Source: JAAXTX01 sp037139695
Lineage (GTDB): Bacteria; Patescibacteriota; Minisyncoccia; Moranbacterales; UBA1568
DNA: 22,876 bases
Reading direction: 5' to 3'
NCBI GenBank assembly: GCA_037139695.1
Contig: JBAXFX010000014.1
Location: 1-22,876 of the forward strand
The notes beneath the pieces are model-generated. The model saw only the letters and a program-made list of their open reading frames with translations, did no database searches and was not told the origin of the DNA. Shown here in pieces: positions 9,136 to 16,221 of this stretch (within the stretch, counting starts at the first letter, position 1; each line of letters opens with the position of its first letter). Made by a program: the position numbers and the translations under genes.

Positions 9136-10104
9136 TTACAGCATCCGCGTGACAAGCGCGACCATCTGATCTTTTTTCTTCGGATCACTCTCCGCAATGA
9201 GGAGTGTAAGCGCGGTGAGGCTTGCGGGATTGATATTCTTACTTCCTTTGATGCCTGACCGACGAAGGAACCAAACGAATGCAAACGCGCCGGAACGTTT
9301 GTTGCCGTCGACGAAGGGATGGTTCTTCACCATGAAATACAAAAGGTGTGCGGCTTTTTCTTCGATCGAGGGATAGACCGGCTTGCCGGAAAATGACTGC
9401 ATGACATTACCGACGATACCCTCGATATTCCCTGTCAAACGCTCCGTCGCAAACAGGTCGGTCGCCTCGTTTTCACGCATGAGCTCTCGCTTGAATACGG
9501 CAATGGAACCTCGGAGCTCCTCTCCGGTCAGCTTCACATTCTTTTTGGTAACGGTCCGGACCGTCAATGTGTCGCGGTCGTACGCGTCGAGCGAGATCCA
9601 GGTATTCGCGAATTCCCGGATGAGTTCTATGACGTCTTTCGGATCGAATGCCGCATGTTCGGGCAAAAGTGCCTTGATATCCGCAACTGATTTCATGAAC
9701 GCGTCGTAGTTCGTCGCGACCCGCTTGCGATCGATAGTATAGCCCTTGGTAATATGCTCTCGGAGCGTCTTCGTCGCCCACTGACGGAATTGGATCGCTC
9801 GTACGGAATTGGCCCGATATCCGACTGCAAGCAGGATATCAAGATTATAGTGTTGCACCTTATAGGTTTTCCCATCCTCGGCAGTATGTGCAAAATGTGC
9901 ACATACTGAATATTCGTCCAGTTCTTTGTCCCGAAGTATGTTCCGGATATGTTTTGTCACCACAGACCGTTCCAGGCCGAAAATAAGGGCTATTTGCGCC
10001 TGCGTCGCCCAGACGGTCTCATGACTAAAATCACCCCGAAGCGCGATAGCGCCGGTCTTCGCCTGATAGACCACCGCCATATCCGTTTTTGTCCCCTTTT
10101 TCAT
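9136..10104 (-). CDS. RhuM-family / Fic-Doc protein, copy A
   Basis: A 322-aa protein. Residues about 10-125 match the RhuM family (virulence protein RhuM), including the helix-turn-helix-like QAQIALIFGLERSVVTKHI and the NLDILLAVGYR...FRQWATKTLREHI block. The C-terminal Fic/Doc domain has the motif H262-P-F-V-D-G-N-K-R270. K rather than G at position 8 makes it Doc-like, and Doc phosphorylates EF-Tu; whether this protein transfers phosphate or AMP is unknown. Genes of this family often sit inside type I hsd loci. The start lies 4 bp after the ATPase stop and hsdR follows after 48 bp, so it is co-transcribed. A paralogue lies at 20290-21258. Confidence 0.9.
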   Translation of the reverse strand: MKKGTKTDMAVVYQAKTGAIALRGDFSHETVWATQAQIALIFGLERSVVTKHIRNILRDKELDEYSVCAHFAHTAEDGKTYKVQHYNLDILLAVGYRANSVRAIQFRQWATKTLREHITKGYTIDRKRVATNYDAFMKSVADIKALLPEHAAFDPKDVIELIREFANTWISLDAYDRDTLTVRTVTKKNVKLTGEELRGSIAVFKRELMRENEATDLFATERLTGNIEGIVGNVMQSFSGKPVYPSIEEKAAHLLYFMVKNHPFVDGNKRSGAFAFVWFLRRSGIKGSKNINPASLTALTLLIAESDPKKKDQMVALVTRML

Positions 10105-10114
10105 ACGGTTACAT
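10100..10114. repeat. 15-bp direct repeat at RhuM-Fic A start
   Basis: Identical to 9083-9097 (TTCATACGGTTACAT). It spans the ATPase stop codon and the RhuM-Fic A start codon. The two copies are 1017 bp apart, almost exactly the length of the intervening gene plus spacer. Confidence 0.85.
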
Positions 10115-11533
10115 CAGGAAATAATAATCGAGTGGCACCGATACGACATTGGCTTCAGAATCGACTTGCAACGGCGCATTGGAAAAAATAACGCCGTAAG
10201 CGGATGAAATCTTTTTCATGGTCGCCGATACCTGTTTTTTGTCCTTGTTTCCCATTCCGACCTCTATGACAATTTTTTTGGTATTTCCAATTTGCAATAT
10301 GAAGTCGGCCCCTCCCTGTGCGCTGTCATATCGGATGATGCCGTCACCTCTCAAAATAAACTCCCTATACAAGTGCGCGCCGACCGAATCCTCCAACAGT
10401 TTTCCCTGCCGGGTGGAATACGTTCCCTCATTGCCGGAAAAGTAGAAGAATGACATCCTGATTGCCGGACTCATGAAAAGATATTTGTTCGCCTTATTCG
10501 CGATAGTCATGTTCGATCCGTGCGGTGGGATCTTCACCAACAGCTCGGCCTTTTCCAAGGCATCGAAAATATTCGCCAATGTCAGGCGGTTGATATCAAA
10601 TTTGTCAGCCAGGGTAGTCATGCTGGTGACGTCGTTTTCAGCGATCGCGAACAGTATTCTTTTCACCGCGCCAAGGGTGTCCTGATCGAATTTCCCGAGA
10701 TTCGGCATATCCTGCCTGATAATCTTTTCAAGCAGCAATGATATGTTATTATAGATGGAGATCTCGTCCGGCATCGTCTGCGCAAAAGGAAAGGTCCCGT
10801 ATGACAGATATTTTCGCACGTCATTCCTGTCTATCTTCGACCAATACGTATGAACGGCGCTTTCGGACTCAGAAAGATTCTTGAAGACCTCTTCAGCCGT
10901 CTCGGAAAAATAGATCGCTTGCCGTATCTTCGCTTTCAAGCCAGTAGTAGGATATATCTTGCTTTTTATCATCTGATATTCCCCGAAGCACATCGGTGTC
11001 ATCGGCTCAAAAATTGCCCTGCGAGCAATGTTCGGCGTCGACTGCAAGACGATAGCCGAAGATCCTGTCACGCAAAAAAATACATTGTTTGTCCGTTCAA
11101 AGAACGATTTGAGCGTGATAGCCCATTTCGGATCGGTCTGCACCTCATCGAGAAAAACGAGTATAGGTTTTTGTACGCTTTCCAAATATTCCCCGATGAT
11201 CTTCTCATATGTGGAAAGTATCCCGTTGATATCTGCATCGAGATAATTTTTCAGGTCTTCCACCGAAAGAAAGAGCACTTGCACGTCCTTGTTTCGGTAT
11301 TCCGAACACACCTGCGCCATGAGCGTCGTTTTCCCGACACCGCGGAACCCTGGGATGACCACCATCCTATTCGACGACTTCTTTTCCAGAAAATCATCTA
11401 TGTATTTTTTCAGCTTCACGTACAAGAAACGCTTCGGATACCGCTCCCCGTTCGGGCCATGCGTAAAATGCTTCAACCGGTTATCCGTGGTTGAAATCTG
11501 TTTTTGTATATAGAGGATCAGCTCCTGATTCAT
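10109..11533 (-). CDS. AAA-family ATPase with DUF4143-like C-terminal domain
   Basis: A 474-aa protein from the ATG at 11533. An in-frame GTG at 11542 would add three residues. Walker A GFRGVGKT (62-69), Walker B PILVFLDE (123-130) and a sensor-like VTGSSA follow the AAA_14 pattern. The middle part has a winged-helix-like region (about 300-345, SMTTLADKFDINRLTLANIF). The C-terminal domain has GGADFILQ...KIVIEVG, which looks like the nuclease-fold remnant common in DUF4143 ATPases. These proteins are widespread and poorly characterised, often beside defence or toxin genes. The gene has its own promoter and so is an independently controlled insert between hsdS and rhuM, though rhuM and hsdR probably share its transcript. 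Confidence 0.85.
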   Translation of the reverse strand: MNQELILYIQKQISTTDNRLKHFTHGPNGERYPKRFLYVKLKKYIDDFLEKKSSNRMVVIPGFRGVGKTTLMAQVCSEYRNKDVQVLFLSVEDLKNYLDADINGILSTYEKIIGEYLESVQKPILVFLDEVQTDPKWAITLKSFFERTNNVFFCVTGSSAIVLQSTPNIARRAIFEPMTPMCFGEYQMIKSKIYPTTGLKAKIRQAIYFSETAEEVFKNLSESESAVHTYWSKIDRNDVRKYLSYGTFPFAQTMPDEISIYNNISLLLEKIIRQDMPNLGKFDQDTLGAVKRILFAIAENDVTSMTTLADKFDINRLTLANIFDALEKAELLVKIPPHGSNMTIANKANKYLFMSPAIRMSFFYFSGNEGTYSTRQGKLLEDSVGAHLYREFILRGDGIIRYDSAQGGADFILQIGNTKKIVIEVGMGNKDKKQVSATMKKISSAYGVIFSNAPLQVDSEANVVSVPLDYYFLM

Positions 11534-11540
11534 ATATTTC

Positions 11541-11583
11541 ACTATACAACAACTGTATGTTTGTAGTGTAGTATACTATACAA
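11541..11583. repeat. paired 9-bp operator-like repeats around ATPase promoter
   Basis: ACTATACAA occurs at 11541-11549 and 11575-11583, 34 bp apart in the same orientation. One copy lies between the -35 and -10 of the promoter and the other in the 5' leader just before the ATPase start. A palindrome TAGTATACTA (11569-11578) overlaps the upstream copy. This arrangement suggests repressor binding. Confidence 0.45.
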
Positions 11584-11593
11584 GTACAGTCAA
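11565..11593 (-). promoter_or_regulatory. sigma70-type promoter for ATPase-rhuM-hsdR
   Basis: On the minus strand, TTGACT (11593-11588) is followed after 17 bp by TACACT (11570-11565). The predicted start near 11558 leaves a leader of about 25 nt before the ATG at 11533. It is the best promoter inside the hsd locus and separates hsdM-synthetase-hsdS from the effector half. Confidence 0.65.
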
Positions 11594-11686
11594 TACCATT
11601 ATTTATGGCTTATTAGCGCAACTTTTATGTCGATTACTTGATAGGAATACCCCATTTTTGACGCTTTTCTCATCGACCCTACCTTC

Positions 11687-11732
11687 GGATAGGTCTAATT
11701 ATACCTATTTTAGACCTATTTTGTACCTATCC
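11687..11732. repeat. 11-bp phased ACCTAT repeats with overlapping palindromes
   Basis: ACCTAT occurs at 11703, 11714 and 11725, exactly 11 bp apart. The inverse, GGATAGGT at 11687-11694, pairs with ACCTATCC at 11725-11732, and ATAGGTCTAA at 11689-11698 pairs perfectly with TTAGACCTAT at 11710-11719. A minus-strand TATAAT (11703-11698) lies inside. The array starts 6 bp after the hsdS stop. It may be an operator, or an attenuating hairpin at the end of the hsdM-hsdS transcript. Confidence 0.6.
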
Positions 11733-11737
11733 ACTGG

Positions 11738-12868
11738 TCACAATTCCCCCGCGAAAGCCTTCCGCAAGACCGACTTCTTCAATTCCTCCAGATCCGCTAG
11801 CTTCTTCGCATAAATCCCCTCCAGCTTCTTCGTCTTCGCCGACAATGCGTCAAGTTTTTTGATGATTGCTTTTTGTTCAGCAAGGGATTTCGGAAACGCG
11901 ATTTCTATTTGTTTGAGATTATCGTTGTAAAGTCGCGGTATTGTAGCCCCTTTAGTCGCATTCCACTTACAAGCTCCGTAAAAATGATATAGATACTCGT
12001 CTAATACTTGTTTTTCATCATTATCAATCCAAACAATATTTGAATCTTGAAAATATGCAGGTTCACCATCGTATTTTACACGTCGTCCTATTGTTCCCGA
12101 CGCGGATAAAAGAATAGACCCCTTTTTAGGAAAAGAAAACTTATTTCTATATTCGTTGTAAATTTTATTAGAAATATATGCATTCGGTCTTTTCCCGAAC
12201 GTTCCAATTTTATAAAATGGAATATCACCCACGGTTAATGTTTGTTCCTTAAAAATTCGCTTACACATTGATACCTTTCCGATATCACCCAGTCTTTTCT
12301 TCTCCCACTGCGCCACGCCGGAGCCTTTGGCGAAGGCGGGTTTCTCAAACACGCTCTGCAAATACGACTCGAACAGATCCTTGGAATTCTTCAGATTCTT
12401 TTCCACATTCTCCTTCGCCTTCGCCACCTCCTCGAATACCTCATCCAATATCTTCACAATCTGCCGCTGCTCGGAGAAATCTTCTGGGTATCGCACCACA
12501 ACATCCTTTAGTAAACGATAATGCCGCGCATACCCCAAACTTTTCAAATCAATACTTTGCAAAAAATAGTAAAGATATCGCACATCGATGTTCTGCTTTG
12601 GTTGTAAAATCTTTACCCCATCCGCACCCAAAACAAAATCAAAATCAACATACTTTAAAACTTGAGTATGGTCGCCAAAAATAACAACCGGTGTTTTAAC
12701 ATGAAAGACATCTGCCGAATCATTCCAGTACCCATTGATAAAATCTGATTCCTGCGAGACAATAGGAAATTCTCCAATTTCAAGAAAGTCCTTTCGTTGG
12801 ACTTTATTTGTATAGACAACCTTATACAGGCAATCCTTCAGCAGGATACTTTTCCAATTATTTTTCAT
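11738..12868 (-). CDS. hsdS: type I restriction specificity subunit (HsdS)
   Basis: A 376-aa subunit that recognises the bipartite DNA target for HsdM and HsdR. The start is the ATG at 12868 (MKNNWKSIL), overlapping the synthetase stop by 11 bp; the longer in-frame reading is less likely. Layout: TRD1 (about 1-145), central conserved helices (about 145-185, EQRQIVKILDEVFEEVAKAK), TRD2 (about 190-320), and a C-terminal coiled coil ending KKSVLRKAFAGEL, the usual HsdS tail. The length is normal for a two-TRD subunit. Both TRDs are AT-rich while the conserved helices are GC-richer, a mosaic typical of recognition-domain exchange. Confidence 0.93.
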   Translation of the reverse strand: MKNNWKSILLKDCLYKVVYTNKVQRKDFLEIGEFPIVSQESDFINGYWNDSADVFHVKTPVVIFGDHTQVLKYVDFDFVLGADGVKILQPKQNIDVRYLYYFLQSIDLKSLGYARHYRLLKDVVVRYPEDFSEQRQIVKILDEVFEEVAKAKENVEKNLKNSKDLFESYLQSVFEKPAFAKGSGVAQWEKKRLGDIGKVSMCKRIFKEQTLTVGDIPFYKIGTFGKRPNAYISNKIYNEYRNKFSFPKKGSILLSASGTIGRRVKYDGEPAYFQDSNIVWIDNDEKQVLDEYLYHFYGACKWNATKGATIPRLYNDNLKQIEIAFPKSLAEQKAIIKKLDALSAKTKKLEGIYAKKLADLEELKKSVLRKAFAGEL

Positions 12869-13901
12869 TTTCTTCAATCTTTTCATCAATAATATCAAGC
12901 AGCTTTACAAATTCTTGCGTATCCAAAAAGTAATTTGGGTACAGTTTTCGTAAATTATTTATGTCATCAACTGAAACGAGCACAACTTCAGTGTTCTTAT
13001 CATTTAAATACTTTCTTTCTAATACAGAATACTCAGCATTTGCTTGATCTAATTTTGACTCAGTATATCTACTAACAGACAACGTCTTCTTATTAAAATT
13101 CAAAGAAATTAAGAAATATTTCCCTCGTTCGTCTTTATTATCTAAATCTTTAGTAATTTGCGTCACCACGGAAAAGCCCTTTAGTTTATCTCGAAGTTGC
13201 AATTCGTTAATTTTCTTTGATGTCCTTTTAAAAAGAGCTATATCAATACTATTTTCTTCTAATAAAATAAATGCCCTACTGATTTCCTTAAACAGTTCTA
13301 AGAGTTCTTTATCGCCAAAACTTTGCTTTAATGGTTGTCGCAGATATGTACCTATTACTTCTACAGCAGTAGCCCATGCATGATGAATCTTTGTTCTAAT
13401 CTGTATCTCAATTCGACACTGATTTTCAAGCGGAATATTTTTTTCATACTTATATATCAAATGAATACTTCTATAGCCGCTCTCTTTTGGCTCTTTAATA
13501 TAATCCTTTTCTTTAATTAGAGTTGATTTGAAAGCAGCTTGTTTTTCGCCCGCTCGTAACAAATCTTTCAATTTATATACTTCACTTAGACTACTTACCA
13601 CAACACGCAAGCCGCCAATGTCCTGCATTTGAGACAGGGACATGCTTTTTTGAATTTTTAACTTATTGACTATTGATGGCGCTCTTTTTAATCGTTGTGA
13701 TATCAGTGTATCATTTGAAACCATTTTAGATTTTCGCAGCATTGACATTCTAAATACAATAAGAGGATGGACATGAATCGAACGAAAATTCTCCAAAATC
13801 TCAATAGCATGATTTTGACTAATTTTCTTATCGACAATTCCAGTTAATACATCACCAGCTTTATCAATTTCTCCTTTTGAATATTTTAAAGCTGATTTCA
13901 T
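12858..13901 (-). CDS. RelA/SpoT-type alarmone synthetase embedded between hsdM and hsdS
   Basis: A 347-aa protein with a complete RelA/SpoT synthetase domain and no hydrolase or TGS domain. Motifs: RLKRAPSIVNKL (70-81), DIGGLRV (94-100, with the Mg-binding D94), KDYI-x-x-P-K-x-x-GYRSIHL (132-148), and E165-I-Q-I-R-T170 with WATAVE (176-181), so the catalytic residues look intact. The GTYLRQPLKQSFGD stretch and a C-terminal module (about 240-347, ending NYFLDTQEFVKLLDI) match a broad class of stand-alone RelA/SpoT-domain proteins, some of which are toxic alarmone synthetases (toxSAS). It overlaps hsdM by 4 bp (ATGA) and hsdS by 11 bp, so it is translationally coupled. The gene is clearly more AT-rich than hsdM. 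No dedicated antitoxin gene is adjacent. Product identity (ppGpp, ppApp or pyrophosphorylated tRNA) cannot be told from sequence. Confidence 0.9.
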   Translation of the reverse strand: MKSALKYSKGEIDKAGDVLTGIVDKKISQNHAIEILENFRSIHVHPLIVFRMSMLRKSKMVSNDTLISQRLKRAPSIVNKLKIQKSMSLSQMQDIGGLRVVVSSLSEVYKLKDLLRAGEKQAAFKSTLIKEKDYIKEPKESGYRSIHLIYKYEKNIPLENQCRIEIQIRTKIHHAWATAVEVIGTYLRQPLKQSFGDKELLELFKEISRAFILLEENSIDIALFKRTSKKINELQLRDKLKGFSVVTQITKDLDNKDERGKYFLISLNFNKKTLSVSRYTESKLDQANAEYSVLERKYLNDKNTEVVLVSVDDINNLRKLYPNYFLDTQEFVKLLDIIDEKIEENEK

Positions 13902-15349
13902 ATCAATTTTCGAATCACTTGAAAAGAATCTTGAATCTCCTTATCCAGCGTCTTCATCTCCTTCAAAATCGCTTCGGGCGTACGAAGAACGGCTTCCTCG
14001 CCTTTGTTTGGGTTCTTTACCGAGAGGTCGAAGGTGGATTGAATTATGGTCGAAACGTCGATTGACCAAGAATGATCAGAGTCCGCTTTGGTTTTTTGGA
14101 GCGTGACAAATTCTTCAAGATCCTTTTCGTTAAGCGCATTGGTCTTGCCGAGGTTGCGCCCAGGATCGAGTTGATAAAACCAGACCTTTTTCGTCGGCTT
14201 GCCTTTCGTAAAGAACAAGACGACCGTCTTTACGCCAGCACCCTGAAACGCCCCGCCGGGAAGGTCGAGCACGGTATGCAGGTCGCAACTTTCGAGGAGG
14301 TGCTTACGCAGACTGGTCGAGGCATTGTCGGTATTCGAGAGGAACGTATTCTTGATGACGATGCCCGCCCGGCCTCCGGCCTTGAGACTCTTGATGAAGT
14401 GCTGCAAGAAGAGATTGTCGGACGCGCTCGATTTGATAGGAAAGTTCTGTTGCAATTCAGTGCCGATCTTCGCTCCGAACGGCGGATTAGCGAGGATCAC
14501 GTCGAAACGGTCCTTCTCTTGGATATCGTTGATATTTTCCGAGAGCGTATTCATGTGCCGGATATTCGGCCGTTCGATCCCGTGAAGGATCATGTTCATG
14601 ATGCCGATGATGTAGGCGAGGGATTTGATCTCCTTGCCATAGAAGGTTCTGTCCTGCAAAATTTGCATTTGCTTGGACGAAAGCTTCGCCTGATGTTCGG
14701 TCAGATAATTGTATGACTCCACGAGGAATCCGGCCGAGCCGCACGCGCCGTCGTAGATCGTTTCGCCGATCTTTGGAGCGACCACTTTGACGATCGTCTT
14801 GATGAGCGGGCGCGGAGTATAGTATTCCCCGCCGTTTCGTCCCGCATTGCCCATGTTCTTGATCTTGGACTCGTAGAGGTGCGAGAGCTCGTGCTTTTCC
14901 TCATACAAGCGGAAGTGCATGCCATCCACGATATTCAAGATCTCACGGAGCTTATAGCCACTCGAAATCTTATTCTTCAGCTCGCTGAAAATCTCGCCGA
15001 TCTTGTATTCGATGGTATCCGGGTCTTCAGCCTTGAATTTCTTGAGATACGAGAACAGCTTGTCATTCACAAAATCGTTCAGGTCGTCGCCATCAAGCGC
15101 CGACTGATGATCAAGTTTCCCATCGGCAGCCTTCGGACACGCCCAGGTATTCCATCGGAACTCCGGCGCGAGTATGTACGTGTATTTTTTTCCCGAAAGC
15201 GCCGCCTCGGTCTTCTTTGTCTCATCGAGATCATCCAGATACTTCAGGAAGAGGATCCACGACGTCTGTTCTACGTAATCAAGCTCCGTGGCCGACCCGG
15301 AGTCCGTATGCAAAATATTGTCGATATTCTTGAAAGCCTGTTCAAACAT
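13898..15349 (-). CDS. hsdM: type I restriction-modification methyltransferase subunit (HsdM)
   Basis: A 483-aa N6-adenine methyltransferase subunit. The HsdM N-terminal helical domain (about 1-150) contains DYVEQTSWILFLKYLDDLD. The SAM-binding motif I is DGACGSAGF (200-208) and the catalytic motif IV is NPPF (288-291), with GEYYTPR at about 174-180 just before the methylase core. Length is typical. The start is the ATG at 15349 with a very strong Shine-Dalgarno at 15351-15360. The stop overlaps the start of the alarmone synthetase gene by ATGA. It forms a complex with HsdS and, for cleavage, with HsdR located about 5 kb downstream. Confidence 0.95.
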   Translation of the reverse strand: MFEQAFKNIDNILHTDSGSATELDYVEQTSWILFLKYLDDLDETKKTEAALSGKKYTYILAPEFRWNTWACPKAADGKLDHQSALDGDDLNDFVNDKLFSYLKKFKAEDPDTIEYKIGEIFSELKNKISSGYKLREILNIVDGMHFRLYEEKHELSHLYESKIKNMGNAGRNGGEYYTPRPLIKTIVKVVAPKIGETIYDGACGSAGFLVESYNYLTEHQAKLSSKQMQILQDRTFYGKEIKSLAYIIGIMNMILHGIERPNIRHMNTLSENINDIQEKDRFDVILANPPFGAKIGTELQQNFPIKSSASDNLFLQHFIKSLKAGGRAGIVIKNTFLSNTDNASTSLRKHLLESCDLHTVLDLPGGAFQGAGVKTVVLFFTKGKPTKKVWFYQLDPGRNLGKTNALNEKDLEEFVTLQKTKADSDHSWSIDVSTIIQSTFDLSVKNPNKGEEAVLRTPEAILKEMKTLDKEIQDSFQVIRKLI

Positions 15350-15350
15350 A

Positions 15351-15360
15351 CTCCTCCTTT
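15351..15360 (-). promoter_or_regulatory. strong ribosome binding site of hsdM
   Basis: AAAGGAGGAG lies directly before the hsdM ATG at 15349 on the minus strand. It is one of the strongest Shine-Dalgarno sequences in the window and fixes this start, although spacing is short (3-4 nt). Confidence 0.75.
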
Positions 15361-15391
15361 ATATATACCGGAAAAAATACCAAAACACGAT

Positions 15392-15718
15392 TCAGAAAGA
15401 ATATGCGCCTCTCCTGCTATTTTCCCACGCATATACCCCCTTGTAAAGCCCATCTTCCAATTTCACTACCTCGGTCGGAAATCCCGGTGTTCCGACGAGG
15501 CAAGCCAAAACCGCGCCTCCTAAGCGGGTATTTCCATCCTTTTCCGATTTCAGGTCAATCAGTTCTCTCCCAAACCCCTTTCTCTCCCGCCCCTTGTTAC
15601 GTCGTTCGCGAACGACGCGATTAACGCCATTCACCCAAGTAACATAATCTGACGACCGCATTATTATGTCACCGGATTCCTTCGTTATTCCTGACAACAA
15701 AAAAACGGGTACGTTCAT
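15392..15718 (-). CDS. 108-aa protein of unknown function upstream of hsdM
   Basis: I do not recognise a family. The ATG at 15718 is preceded by AAGGAGG with a 7-nt spacer, which is near optimal and the main reason to call it. The protein is basic in the middle (about 30-55, many Arg/Lys) and then reads GGAVLACLVGTPGFPTEVVKLEDGLYKGVYAWE, which looks protein-like. No TM helix or obvious HTH is seen. It ends 42 bp before hsdM on the same strand, so it is probably the leader gene of the hsd operon and a candidate modulator, but this is inference. It could also be a decayed fragment. Confidence 0.45.
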   Translation of the reverse strand: MNVPVFLLSGITKESGDIIMRSSDYVTWVNGVNRVVRERRNKGRERKGFGRELIDLKSEKDGNTRLGGAVLACLVGTPGFPTEVVKLEDGLYKGVYAWENSRRGAYSF

Positions 15719-16221
15719 TCCTATGCCTCCTTCCATTCCGTACTACGATATAACGTCATACTCCGTTCAAGACCACCGTACGTGTTATCAACCGAGCCAA
15801 GTCCGAGAGGGCATGGCGATCAAGCTCTTTAGAAAGCACTGGTCACCGTCGTTCACGAGTGACTTTACTGGATTGCCACGGTCATGAATAGGTATATTCA
15901 TTCCCTCGCACCCGCCTGCCTACCCACGACGTTTTACGAAGTGATTCAGGCGGACAGCGTTTGCCTATCCGCAACGCTTCGCCCGTCGCCACGACTGCCG
16001 TCAGGTTGTCGGGATGGCGTAGCGATGCAAAGAGGCGTGGCGATGCGGGCAGGAAGACAGGATAGAGTAAAACGCGTAATCAGTTTCTGTGAGGAGTATA
16101 TATGGCAGTAAACCAGATGGAGCTTCCTGCTTATAAAAATTTTCATATTCCCCATTAAGTGGTGACTATCTGGGATAGCCCTCGGATTCTTAAGCCAAAA
16201 GATTCACATCCGGCCGCAACA
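15719..16221. other. non-coding stretch between SNF2 gene and hsd operon
   Basis: About 500 bp without a convincing gene; the short ORFs here have no plausible composition. Contents: the AAGGAGG ribosome site of the next gene (15726-15732), a near-identical 13-bp pair GGCGTrGCGATGC at 16016-16028 and 16034-16046 in a GC-rich patch (15900-16060), and a small CTATC-TGG-GATAG hairpin near 16167. The hsd promoter is expected here, but I found no convincing -35/-10 pair. Confidence 0.5.

Noticed and set aside
15884..16155. Small ORFs of 69-75 aa in the gap before hsdM
   Set aside because: Composition is non-protein-like, no ribosome binding site is evident, and both strands are open due to GC-rich repeats.
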